The notes below the pieces were generated by a model that saw only the letters and a list, made by a program, of their open reading frames with translations, did not search any database and had not been told where the DNA came from. From positions 42,882-106,881 of the forward strand of contig CALSLT010000025.1 in assembly GCA_943787265.1 (NCBI GenBank): 64,000 nucleotides of DNA. Reading direction: 5' to 3'. The stretch is from an uncultured Planctomycetaceae bacterium (lineage in GTDB: Bacteria; Planctomycetota; Planctomycetia; Planctomycetales; Planctomycetaceae). Both the position numbers and the translations under genes were made by a program. The number at the start of each line of letters is the position of its first letter. The stretch's first letter is position 1. This document shows positions 35,620 through 45,200 of the stretch, piece by piece.

Positions 35620-38190
35620 ATGTCGAACCATTCGATCCAGTCTGGACGTTTCGCATTGCTTGCCGTTGGGCTTCTTGCATTCGCGTTTGTCGCCAAACCG
35701 GTTGCCGCTCAGGATGCAGCAGTGGCGCCTGATGCCGAAGCCGTCGCAAACGAAGCCTCACCCAAACCGGAAGCGGTCGACAATGGCGTCGTGTCGCTGA
35801 CTTTTGCGTTCGAGGGAATGCCCTGGCGTGACGTCATCAAGTGGTTCGCAGATTCGGCTGACCTGGCACTGCACGTTGGCGATGTGCCGACGGGAAGCTT
35901 CACGTACTCCGATCCAAATTCGTTCACGCCGGACGAGGCTCTTGATCGGCTGAACCTGTTTCTGTTGCCTCAAGGCTTCACGCTCGTCCGAAGTGGCCAA
36001 TTGCTTTCAGTGATTAACCTTGCCGACCCTCGCAGTCTTCAGCAACTGGATTCGCTCGCGAAGTTTGTCACGATCGAGCAACTTCAGGCCGCGAGCGACA
36101 ACGACGTCGTGAAGTGCATTTTTGCACTCGGTGAGCTGGACGCTGAAGACGCGGTGGATGAGTTGTCGGCTTTGAAACTGATGCTCGCGCCGTCGGTCTT
36201 CAGCAAGACGAACCAGTTGATGATTACCGACACGGCTCGCAAGCTGAAGAACGTCAAGACGATTCTCGACGCCTTCAAACCGCACGAACTCGATAACGGA
36301 ACCGTCGTTAAGAACTTCACGCTGGAACACGTCGATGCGGAAGACGTCCTCGTGGTGGCAAGACCGCATCTCGGGCTGGCGACAGGCGAGATGATCGGCA
36401 TCGACGTGAGTCTTTCTGCCGATCTGCAGGGCAAAAATATCTTCGTCACGGGGGTCGAGGACAAAGTTAAGGTGATCGAAGGCTTGATCACGGCAATTGA
36501 TAAACCGGAGAAGGGCTTGTCGACAGGGGATGGCGAAGCGGAGCTGAAGTCGTACGTCGTTAAAAACGGAAACGTCGAAACTGTCTACAACGTTCTGGTG
36601 ACTTTACTGGCGGGTGAGACGGTCCGGCTTTCAATGGACGAAACTGCCGGTTCGATCGTCGCACTCGCTACGCCGGAAATTCAGAAAGAGATCGAGGCGA
36701 CCGTTGAACAGTTGCAGGCGTCTGATGCCGAGTTCGCCGTGATCCCGTTGAAGACTGCCGATCCTTATATTGTCGTCAGTCTGCTGGAAGAAATGTTCGA
36801 CCTGACCGATAGCAAACGCCGCGCGTCGGCAGGAATTGAAGCGTTCACCAAGCATGGCAACTCGCGAGGTTATGATCTGCTGAAAGGCGTCGACAACAGC
36901 GATGCTCCCAGAATCGATGCCGATCCAGTCAATCGTCGATTGTTCGTCCGTGGGACGAAGCATCAGGTTGATCAAATCAAAGAGATCGTCGCGGAACTCG
37001 ACACCGGCACGTCGAGAACACTCGGCAGCAACGATCAGATTCGAATCCTTCCGCTGCGAGGTCGCGAGGGCGAACGGTTGCTCAAGACTGCGGTCAAGTT
37101 CTGGCGAAGTAATCCGGTCTTTCTTTATCCGTCACTTGATGACACGCGAGATGAAATCAGCGAACGTGTCGCCGCTGAAGACTCGACAAAGTCAAATCCG
37201 TTTTCATCGGAAGATGCTCCACGGTCCAACCCACCGGCGGACAACGCGGAACTGCTGACCGGAAATCTTCGAAGCCAGGAAGCCGCAATTCGTTGTCAGT
37301 TCACGCCGCGTGGATTGATCCTTCAGTCAGAAGACACGCAGGCACTCGACCAGTTCGAAGATCACCTGGTCACGATCGCTGGACCGGTTGACTCAACTCC
37401 GTCTCCGCCCGTCGTGTTTTATCTGAAGTACACTCGCCCTGACGACGCGATCTGGATGCTGGCCGAATTGCTGGACGGCGGTGAAGCCTCGTTGCTGGGC
37501 GACTCGAACTCGCTGGTGAACGGCTTTGTGAGCTCGTCTGACTCGCTGCTCGGCAGTCTGGTGTCGACCCGCGAGGGCACGACAACGATGATTGCCGGCT
37601 CGATCACGGTTGTGGCCGATTCACGACTGAACCGGCTGATCGTGCAGGGGACCGCCAGCGATGTTGAGCAGGTCGAGAGCTACCTCAAAATCATCGACAA
37701 AGATAACAGCATTACATCGATCGAAACTTACGGCACGTCGCACGTGATCGAGCTGGTTTATTCACGAGCCGACGAAGTCGCGGACGTTATCCGTAGCGCG
37801 TACGAAGGTCGAGTGGCTGGCAGTGCTCCGGGCGTCGGCCAGGGACAGGCAGGTGGAGCGCAGCCGGGGCAACGGCCAGCACCGCCGTCGGCAAAGCAAA
37901 GTACCGACAAGAAGTCGACTTCGAAGAAAGAACTGGTCGCGCAGCCTGGGAAAACTCTTGAATCTCAAATGACGATTGCTGTTCATGAAGCGAGCAACTC
38001 GCTGATCGTGACGGCGCCCGATCACTTGTTCCGCGAAGTTGAGCAGCTTGCAAAGGCCATTGACACTCGAAGCCAGAAGGCTGTTCGTCTTGTCAGGATT
38101 CCGGAGTCAGTCGCGATCGAGTCGCTGCAGGAAATCTTCTCTGGCGGAGTTCGACCGCCCGGCAGCGTGAAGCAGCCGGCAAAGAAATAG
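35620..38190 (+). CDS. Secretin N-domain (N1/NolW) repeat protein without secretin pore
   Basis: The product is 856 residues with a signal peptide of about 30 residues (to PVAAQDAA). A short N0-like start (SLTFAFEGMPWRDVIKWF) precedes about six repeats of the secretin short N1 domain. Each has a beta-alpha-beta core ending in a recurring RLFVRGTKHQVDQIKEI-type helix: examples are FTLEHVDAEDVLVVARPHLG, YVVKNGNVETVYNVLVTLL, FYLKYTRPDDAIWMLAELL and VIELVYSRADEVADVIRSAY. The C-terminal ~250-residue beta-barrel of real secretins is missing; the protein ends soon after the last N1 unit (PGSVKQPAKK). It could be a periplasmic adaptor or ring. It is 44 bp upstream of the EF-hand gene. Confidence 0.75.
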   Translation: MSNHSIQSGRFALLAVGLLAFAFVAKPVAAQDAAVAPDAEAVANEASPKPEAVDNGVVSLTFAFEGMPWRDVIKWFADSADLALHVGDVPTGSFTYSDPNSFTPDEALDRLNLFLLPQGFTLVRSGQLLSVINLADPRSLQQLDSLAKFVTIEQLQAASDNDVVKCIFALGELDAEDAVDELSALKLMLAPSVFSKTNQLMITDTARKLKNVKTILDAFKPHELDNGTVVKNFTLEHVDAEDVLVVARPHLGLATGEMIGIDVSLSADLQGKNIFVTGVEDKVKVIEGLITAIDKPEKGLSTGDGEAELKSYVVKNGNVETVYNVLVTLLAGETVRLSMDETAGSIVALATPEIQKEIEATVEQLQASDAEFAVIPLKTADPYIVVSLLEEMFDLTDSKRRASAGIEAFTKHGNSRGYDLLKGVDNSDAPRIDADPVNRRLFVRGTKHQVDQIKEIVAELDTGTSRTLGSNDQIRILPLRGREGERLLKTAVKFWRSNPVFLYPSLDDTRDEISERVAAEDSTKSNPFSSEDAPRSNPPADNAELLTGNLRSQEAAIRCQFTPRGLILQSEDTQALDQFEDHLVTIAGPVDSTPSPPVVFYLKYTRPDDAIWMLAELLDGGEASLLGDSNSLVNGFVSSSDSLLGSLVSTREGTTTMIAGSITVVADSRLNRLIVQGTASDVEQVESYLKIIDKDNSITSIETYGTSHVIELVYSRADEVADVIRSAYEGRVAGSAPGVGQGQAGGAQPGQRPAPPSAKQSTDKKSTSKKELVAQPGKTLESQMTIAVHEASNSLIVTAPDHLFREVEQLAKAIDTRSQKAVRLVRIPESVAIESLQEIFSGGVRPPGSVKQPAKK

Positions 38191-38234
38191 CGTTGATGGA
38201 TTTTTAGATCGAGCAAGGCAGGAGGAGTCTAATA

Positions 38235-40040
38235 ATGAATTCACGATTGCAGATGCTGGCTTCGATTCTGCCGTGCGCTATTGTGTTGTTGTGTTGCGGC
38301 CTGCACTCTGAAATGGCTTTTGGACAAGCGGGACTGCGTGAGTCGCTGGAGCGGCTCGATCGAAATCAGAACGGGATGATCGATCCCGGCGAGATTACAT
38401 CGCTGGCACGGCCGTATCTGGAACGAATAACCAAAGAACGACGGATCGATCTCGATCGCCCCGTCGAGATTCACAAACTTCAGGAAGCGGCGAGAGTTTA
38501 TTACGCCTTGGCCAATGGAGTGGCGGGAGAGCGAGTACGCCCTGAAGGCGGTGGTACTGTCGTGCCATTTGGGCCGGAGGAGGATGAACCGTTAGTTCCG
38601 GTATTTGGTCTTGCCAAAGTTCGGTACCCCTACACGCTTGATGATCTGGAAGAAGCCGACCAGACGCTGCGACGTTACGACCGCAACGACGACGATTTCA
38701 TCAATGGCAGAGAGATCGACGACGTCCGATGGACGCATCGGAATCCGTTTGCGGATGATCTCGACAATGACGGTCGGTTGAGCCGGCTTGAGCTGACACA
38801 ACGTTACGCTCGTCGTCGATTGTTGAAAGACGACTCTGGCGAACTCGTTCAGAAGGCTCGACGAACCGGCGGCGAAATTCGCCGGTCGAATGACGAGAAG
38901 GGTGAGGACCGGTCGCAGTGGTGGCGGCAGGGCGGAAACAAATACTGGCTTACCGCCAGTTTGATGGGCCGTTTCGACGTCAACAAGAACGGACGGCTCG
39001 AACCGAACGAAGTCCACAGTCTGGGGATCCCCATCGGGCAGGTCGACATCGACCGTGATGGCGAACTGACGCGGGAAGAATTGTTCGCCCTGGTGACTCA
39101 GATGCAGAATGCGGCGGGAGACCTCACGGAAGGTTTACCCGGCTGGTTCTACGAACTCGATATTGATCGAGATGGCCAGGTGGCGATGCACGAGTTCACC
39201 ACAAGCTGGACCACAGATAAGCGACAGGAATTCGCCTCGCTGGATGTAAATAAAGACGGCCTGTTGACTTCGTTAGAAGTGCTTCGAGCTACCTCGACGG
39301 GCGGCTACCGCAACGAGACTGCTCAAGTGCTGCCTCCCTATCGAACGATAGTGTCTGAAATCGAGATCGAAGATGACTTTCGGATCCGCGACGTGGACGT
39401 TCAGCTTTCCGTCACTCATTCGCATGTTGAACAACTTGATGGATATCTGACCGGGCCAGATGGACAGCGAATTGAATTGTTTTCGAGTGTCGGCGGCGGA
39501 GGAGATCACTTTGATCAGACCGTTTTCGACGATCAGGCGCGCATTCCAATCACGAAAGCACGGCCGCCCTTCAAGGACTCGTTTCTTCCGGAGGGGCTTC
39601 TTAAACGAGAGCCCGGCCTCAGTGTGTTCAACGGAAAAAGTGCGAAAGGCATCTGGCAACTGATCATTCGCGGTTCACGTAGCGATCGATTCGGGATGCT
39701 GCACAGCTGGAATCTTCGGATGAAAACGATCGAAGATTCTGGCTTCGTCAAAGCTCCTGCGGCGTCTGCTCTGACGTCGACCGTTCCCACAGTTCCATTT
39801 GGTGGGGCAAACTCAGGTGGAACAAACTCGCCAGCCGAAGCCAGCAGTGTCGACGAATCTGGGCGAAGCGAGGCGTCCGCCCAGAAGGATGCCGCTCGGG
39901 AGAAGCTGAAGGCCTATTACGAAGCATTAAAGGCTAAAAAGAGCGGCAAGCTGGATCGCGACAAACTGAAGGGTGATAAGTCGGAACGCGCCAAGTATCT
40001 CCGCGAGAAGTCTTCAACGAGCAAGTACGATCGCGACTGA
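38235..40040 (+). CDS. EF-hand repeat protein with proprotein-convertase P-domain
   Basis: The product is 601 residues with a signal peptide of about 31 residues. Seven EF-hand-type calcium loops are visible: DRNQNGMIDPGE, DRNDDDFINGRE, DLDNDGRLSRLE, DVNKNGRLEPNE, DIDRDGELTREE, DIDRDGQVAMHE and DVNKDGLLTSLE. Residues ~375-500 form a P/Homo-B domain (IRDVDVQLSVTHSHVEQLDG, KSAKGIWQLIIRGSRSDRFG, LHSWNLRMK). The C-terminus is lysine- and arginine-rich (about 545-601). The ribosome site GGAGGAG is strong. P-domains usually accompany subtilisin-type proteases in bacteria, but no protease domain is present. It is a likely exported calcium-binding protein. It is 44 bp after the secretin-like gene, probably in one operon. 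Confidence 0.85.
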   Translation: MNSRLQMLASILPCAIVLLCCGLHSEMAFGQAGLRESLERLDRNQNGMIDPGEITSLARPYLERITKERRIDLDRPVEIHKLQEAARVYYALANGVAGERVRPEGGGTVVPFGPEEDEPLVPVFGLAKVRYPYTLDDLEEADQTLRRYDRNDDDFINGREIDDVRWTHRNPFADDLDNDGRLSRLELTQRYARRRLLKDDSGELVQKARRTGGEIRRSNDEKGEDRSQWWRQGGNKYWLTASLMGRFDVNKNGRLEPNEVHSLGIPIGQVDIDRDGELTREELFALVTQMQNAAGDLTEGLPGWFYELDIDRDGQVAMHEFTTSWTTDKRQEFASLDVNKDGLLTSLEVLRATSTGGYRNETAQVLPPYRTIVSEIEIEDDFRIRDVDVQLSVTHSHVEQLDGYLTGPDGQRIELFSSVGGGGDHFDQTVFDDQARIPITKARPPFKDSFLPEGLLKREPGLSVFNGKSAKGIWQLIIRGSRSDRFGMLHSWNLRMKTIEDSGFVKAPAASALTSTVPTVPFGGANSGGTNSPAEASSVDESGRSEASAQKDAAREKLKAYYEALKAKKSGKLDRDKLKGDKSERAKYLREKSSTSKYDRD

Positions 40041-40119
40041 GTTCCCGACCTTGCTCGTGACGTTGGCCGCCGCCTGTCTTTCGCGGTGTTGGTGATTTTT
40101 TCCGAATCGGCCTCAATTC

Positions 40120-40173
40120 TTCTTGACGTTTCTGACGATCCGTCAAGAATTGTTTCTGACGAAGCGTCAGAAA
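40120..40173 (+). promoter_or_regulatory. Double palindromic operator (TetR-type) overlapping a promoter
   Basis: A run of related 9-bp half-sites lies just before the TetR gene. TTCTTGACG (40120-40128) is followed by TTTCTGACG-ATC-CGTCAAGAA (40129-40149) and by a perfect 21-bp palindrome TTTCTGACG-AAG-CGTCAGAAA (40153-40173). Spacing inside each palindrome is the same. A -35-like TTGACG (40123-40128) with a 16-base spacing to AAGAAT (40145-40150) lies within the sites, so a bound repressor would block it. The perfect palindrome ends 11 bp before the ATG at 40185. Autorepression by the TetR protein is inferred from position. Confidence 0.75.
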
Positions 40174-40184
40174 TAAGGACGGGA

Positions 40185-40916
40185 ATGGAAAATCTCACAC
40201 GTAAGCAACGCGAAATCAAAGAACGGGAAGACCGCATTCTCGATCTTGCGCGCAGAATGCTGGCGGAAGGCGGCTATCTCGGTCTGAGCATGGACGGGAT
40301 TGCTGAGCAGCTCGAATACTCAAAAGGCACGATCTACAACCATTTTCCGTGCAAAGAAGAGATCATCATCTCTCTGGCCGTCGAGACGATGGATCGCCGA
40401 CTGGGGATGTTTCAGCGGGCTGCTGAATTTGTCGGACGATCTCGCGAGCGGATTTCGGCGATCGGAGTCGCAGCTGAGCTTTTCGTGCGACTTTACCCTC
40501 ACCATTTCTTCGTCGAACAGATTATCCGTTCGGCGTCGATCTGGGAGAAAACGACGGAAAAACGCCGCTCTTTGATGCAATCCTGCGAGCATCGCTGCAT
40601 GGGGATTGTGTCGGGAATCATCCGGGACGGCATCGGCCAGGGCGATCTGAAACTGCCGGATGGAATCGTCCCCGAAGACGTAGCTTTCGGTCTGTGGTCA
40701 CAGTGTTTCGGAGCTTACTCGATCATCGCCACCTCTGACTCGCTGCCGCAGCTTGGCATCAGCGACCCGTTTGTCGCCGTTCGCCGCAACATCTCGACGA
40801 TGCTCGACGGTTACGCGTGGCAGCAACTCTCGTCCGACTACGACTACCAGCAACTTTTTGAACGCATCAGTTCCGAGGTGTTCGCCGATGAGTACCAGAC
40901 TCTCCAATCCGTCTGA
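40185..40916 (+). CDS. TetR/AcrR-family transcriptional regulator
   Basis: The product is 243 residues. The frame opens at 40086 (GTG), but that upstream part contains the operator repeats, so the ATG at 40185 is the likely start (MENLTRKQREIKERED). A TetR_N helix-turn-helix occupies about 24-60: LGLSMDGIAEQLEYSKGTIY then NHFPCKEEI, with the family's typical YNHF contact. The ligand-binding helical domain follows (FVEQIIRSASIWEKTTEK). The next gene, a membrane fusion protein, starts 29 bp before this stop codon, so the three genes 40185-45428 are one operon. It presumably senses an exported compound and represses the pump. The palindromes upstream are its probable operators. Confidence 0.9.
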   Translation: MENLTRKQREIKEREDRILDLARRMLAEGGYLGLSMDGIAEQLEYSKGTIYNHFPCKEEIIISLAVETMDRRLGMFQRAAEFVGRSRERISAIGVAAELFVRLYPHHFFVEQIIRSASIWEKTTEKRRSLMQSCEHRCMGIVSGIIRDGIGQGDLKLPDGIVPEDVAFGLWSQCFGAYSIIATSDSLPQLGISDPFVAVRRNISTMLDGYAWQQLSSDYDYQQLFERISSEVFADEYQTLQSV

Positions 40917-42267
40917 CTCTTTTTTTGAAACTCAAAATATGACGAAGCGTCACTTGTTGACGTGGCGTCGAGTTTACGCATTCGTGGTCGTGGTGGCTGT
41001 CGTCGCAACCGGGGTTAGTCTGGGACTTGCCGGGCGTGAACCTGCCAATCAGTCTCAAGCTGATGTAGTGTCGCTTCCGGTCCAGACGCTGATTGCTGAA
41101 CACGTTTCGTCGTACCCCGAGCGACGTTCTTACACGGGACTAATTACGGCTGCCAGAACCAGTCACCTGGCATTTCATCGGTCGGCCGAGTTGATCGAAG
41201 TGCTTGTCGACGATGGTGATGATGTGGCGGCCGGGCAGCCTTTGGCTCGGCTCGACACTCGTCGGTTGTTCGCCCAACGCGACCAGTTGACCGCGCAGCG
41301 AGCTGAAGCTTCTGCACGGCTTGAAGAACTGCAGAATGGTCCGCGGGTAGAAGTGATCGCCGCTGCTCGAGCCGAAGTGAAGGACCTGTCGGCCCAGGCC
41401 GAACTGGCGAAACGAAGTCACGCCCGAAACCAATCGCTGAATGCGAATCGTGCGGTGACGAAGCAATCGTTCGATAATTCAGAACTGTCGCTCAAGGCGG
41501 CCGACGCAAAAGTCGTGGCTGCACAAAGCCGCCTGGAAGAGCTTGTCGCGGGTACGCGGTCCGAGCAACTTGAAGCTCAAACTGCGGTGGTTGCACGACT
41601 GGATGCCATGCTGGCGGACATCGGCATCGAAATTGAAGATAGCACGCTGAAGTCTCCATTTGCCGGGCAGGTATCAGAGAGGCTGGTTGATGAAGGGGCG
41701 ATTCTGTCGCTGGCGAAACCGGTCCTGCGGGTCGTTGAGACTGGAGTCGTGGAAGCGCGAATCGGGTTGCCGACTGGAGTTGCCGCTCGTCTGAAAGTTG
41801 GAATGCCGCAATCAGTTCTGGTCGATGGGCAGCGATTCACGACCAACGTTCATGCTCTGTCTCCTGAAGTTGACCTGGCCACTCGCACTCGGCTGGTGAT
41901 TCTCAGGTTTCCGGAAGGGGCCAGCCACTCAATCGTCCCTGGTCAGGTCGCGAGGCTCGAAATGAACGCGACGATCGACGCGGACGGAATCTGGCTACCG
42001 ATCGATTCGCTCAGTCGTGGATCTCGCGGACTGTGGACAGTCTTTGTGGCGGTGGAAGTCGTTGATCAGTCAGCGACGGTTGAGCGTCGTGAAGTCGAGA
42101 TTGTTCACACTGATGGTGATCGAGCTTTGGTTCGCGGCACGGTGTTTGGTGGCGATCGCGTCATCATTGCCGGAACCCATCGGGTCGTTCCGGGACAGCG
42201 CATTCTTTTGCAGTCTGGCGACGCGTCGACTGTCTCCAACGATGGATTCGCGGAGGCAGTGCAATGA
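40888..42267 (+). CDS. RND efflux periplasmic adaptor (HlyD/AcrA family)
   Basis: The product is 459 residues. The ATG at 40888 is preferred because GAGGTG is 8 bases upstream and it overlaps the TetR stop; a second ATG at 40939 lacks a ribosome site. One N-terminal membrane segment is at ~29-48 (AFVVVVAVVATGVSLGLA). A lipoyl-like half is at ~90-130 (FHRSAELIEVLVDDGDDV and GQPLARLD). A coiled-coil hairpin is at ~130-240, including a KQSFDNSELSLKAADAK turn. The second lipoyl half is at ~245-270 (SPFAGQVSERLVDEGAILS), then beta-barrel domains. It couples the RND pump to an outer-membrane channel; no TolC-type gene is nearby. Its stop overlaps the RND start by 4 bp. Confidence 0.88.
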   Translation: MSTRLSNPSDSFFETQNMTKRHLLTWRRVYAFVVVVAVVATGVSLGLAGREPANQSQADVVSLPVQTLIAEHVSSYPERRSYTGLITAARTSHLAFHRSAELIEVLVDDGDDVAAGQPLARLDTRRLFAQRDQLTAQRAEASARLEELQNGPRVEVIAAARAEVKDLSAQAELAKRSHARNQSLNANRAVTKQSFDNSELSLKAADAKVVAAQSRLEELVAGTRSEQLEAQTAVVARLDAMLADIGIEIEDSTLKSPFAGQVSERLVDEGAILSLAKPVLRVVETGVVEARIGLPTGVAARLKVGMPQSVLVDGQRFTTNVHALSPEVDLATRTRLVILRFPEGASHSIVPGQVARLEMNATIDADGIWLPIDSLSRGSRGLWTVFVAVEVVDQSATVERREVEIVHTDGDRALVRGTVFGGDRVIIAGTHRVVPGQRILLQSGDASTVSNDGFAEAVQ

Positions 42268-45200
42268 GCAGTCTGTTCTTTCGTAATCCGCGTTTAACGG
42301 CGTTGTTCATCGGGTTGATCATCGTGGCCGGAGGCTCGTCCTGGTACGTGATGCCGCGGATGGAAGATCCGTTACTGACGGAGAGATTTGCACTGGTAAA
42401 CACGTTGTTTCCTGGAGCCGATGCGGAAAGAGTCGAAGCACTCGTCACGGAAAAGCTGGAAGACGAGCTGCGAGAAATCGAGGAGATTCGAAAGCTGCGA
42501 TCAGTCTCTCGATCCGGTATCTCGACGTTGACGATTGAACTTCGCGACGACGTTTACGCGGACACGGCGGATGAAGTCTGGTCGCGTGTACGAGATCAGC
42601 TCGACGATGCTGCTGTTGAGTTTCCGGCGGAGGCTGCGGAGCCTCAATTCGAAAAAATGGACGTTAAGGCGTATGCCCTGATCGTTGGGCTGGCCTGGGT
42701 TCCTCCGGACTCTGGCGAGCAATACGCATCGCCAAACTACGCAATCCTGAGGCGTCTTGCTGAACAGTTGGAAGGTCGCATTCGCGCGGTGTCCGGAACG
42801 GAATTGATCGACACGTTCGGCGATCCAGACGAGCAGTTGCTGGTGGAACTCAGGCAGGAAAAGGCGGCTGCGATCGGGCTGACGGTGCAGGATGTGGCAC
42901 GGCAACTAAGTGATAGCGATGCGCGACTTTCTGCAGGTCAGCTCCGCGGCGGGAGCGATCTTCTACTGGAAGTGAGCGGCGAGCTCGACTCGATCGCCAG
43001 AATCAGTCGCACGCCGATTCAGTTCGGCTCTGATGGCCGATTCGTTCGGCTTTCTGACATTGCGACCGTGCAACGCGGAATCACCGAGCCTCCTTCGAGT
43101 CTGGCCGTTGTCGACGGAAAGCCTGCCGTCGTTCTGGGGGTGATGGTGCGGTCGACCGAGCGACTTGATCACTGGTCTGCTCGGGTTTCAAAAGTGCTTG
43201 ACGAGTTTTCCAGTGAGTTGCCGACCGGCGTCGTGTTTGAACGAATGTTCGAGCAAAGTCGCTACGTTGATACTCGTCTGTCGACGTTGCTCGGCAATCT
43301 AATGCTCGGCGGAGTGGCTGTGCTCATCGTGATCCTTGTGATGATGGGTTGGAGAAACGCTCTGGTCGTCGGCGCTGCGTTGCCACTGTCTGCTTTTATC
43401 GTGTTGAGCGGTCTGCGATTGCTCGACATTCCGATTCATCAGATGTCGGTTACAGGTCTAATCGTCGCGTTGGGGCTGTTGATCGATAACGCGATTGTGA
43501 TTGTCGACGAAGTCACGGAGCGGCTGAAAAAAGGGATCGCTCCGGTGGATGCTGTCAGCCGAAGTGTCTCGCATTTGGCAGTTCCGCTGCTTGGTTCGAC
43601 GCTGACCACTGCGTTTTCGTTTGCTCCGATCGCCTTGATGCCGGGGCCGGCTGGAGAGTTTGTCGGTTCGATCGCTGTCAGCGTAATTCTCGCAATCTTC
43701 AGTTCGCTGTTGCTCGCTTTGACCGTTGTCCCCGCACTGGGAGCCTGGGGGCGTCGTGCCGAGTCATTTCTGGAAGCCTCACGCTGGTGGAATGATGGCG
43801 TGCAGTCGGCTGCCCTGACTCGATGGTACGAAGGCATGCTGGATGGGATGTTTCGTCGGCCGTTGATTGGAGTCGTCGTCGGTGCCGTCATTCCGGTCCT
43901 GGGATTCAGTCAGTTCGGAAATCTGTCGGAACAGTTCTTTCCACCCGCGGACCGCGATCAGTTTCAGATTGAGCTGGAGCTGCCGGCGTCTGCATCGCTT
44001 GCCGAAACAATGCGAACGACGGAGAAGATTCGGGAAGTTCTACTTGAGTATGAAGACGTCAGGCATGTCGGCTGGTTTCTGGGAGAGAGTGCTCCGACGT
44101 TCTATTACAACCTGGTGCCGCGACGTCGGAATACGGCCAGCTACGCTCAGGCATTCGTGCAGGTTGATTCGGCGGATCGCTCACGAGAGCTGATTCACAA
44201 GTTGCAACGGCGGCTGGATCATGACTTTTCGTCGTGCCGCGTTCTTGTGCGGCAGCTCGAACAAGGGCCGCCGTTCGATGCTCCGGTTGAAGTCCGAGTT
44301 TACGGACCGGACCTCGACAGGCTTCGCGACATCGGTGATGAATTGCGGCTAACGTTGTCTGAAACTCCGCACGTTATTCACTCACGGACTGATCTTGGTG
44401 ACTCGTCCCTCAAGCTGGCCTTGCATGTCGATGAGGATCAGGCTCGGTTGGCCAGGCTCAGCAATGCAGCGATTGCGAGACAGCTTAATGCGTCGCTTGA
44501 GGGAATAACTGGTGGGGCAGTTCTTGAAGGTACGGAAGAACTGCCTGTGCGCGTTCGAGTTTCGAATGAAGTGCGATCGGAAATGGACGCTGTCGTTTCA
44601 CTTGATCTGCGTCCGGATTCACAGGGAGCAACGGCGACAAAAACAGTTCCACTGACCGCGTTGAGCGACGTGGAGCTGCTTCCTGAAATCGCCACCATTC
44701 TTCACTTCGACGGGCGACGCATGAATGAAGTGCAGGCCTACGTGACGGCCGGCACTCTTCCTGCAGAAGTGCTTGCCGATTTTCAGCAGCGACTGGCAGA
44801 TGCGAACTTCACGTTGCCGCCGGGATATTCAATGGAACTTGGTGGCGAGGCCGCTGAACGCAACAACGCGGTCGGGAATCTGATGGCGAACGTCGGCGTG
44901 CTGGGAGTCCTGATGGTCGCGACGCTTGTGCTTTCGTTCAATTCGTTTCGCATGGCGAGCATCGTCGGTGTTGTTGCATTTCTGGCCGTGGGGCCAGGCA
45001 TCGGGGCATTGTCACTCTCTGGCTACCCGTTCGGGTTCATGGCCATCGTCGGGTCGATGGGGTTGATCGGCGTCGCGATTAACGATGCGATCGTCGTTCT
45101 GGCAGCGATTCGAGAAGACACTGAGGCCAGGACCGGTTCACCGAAGGCAATTCGCCAGGTTGTAGTCCGATCAACTCGCCACGTGCTGGCGACGTCTCTC

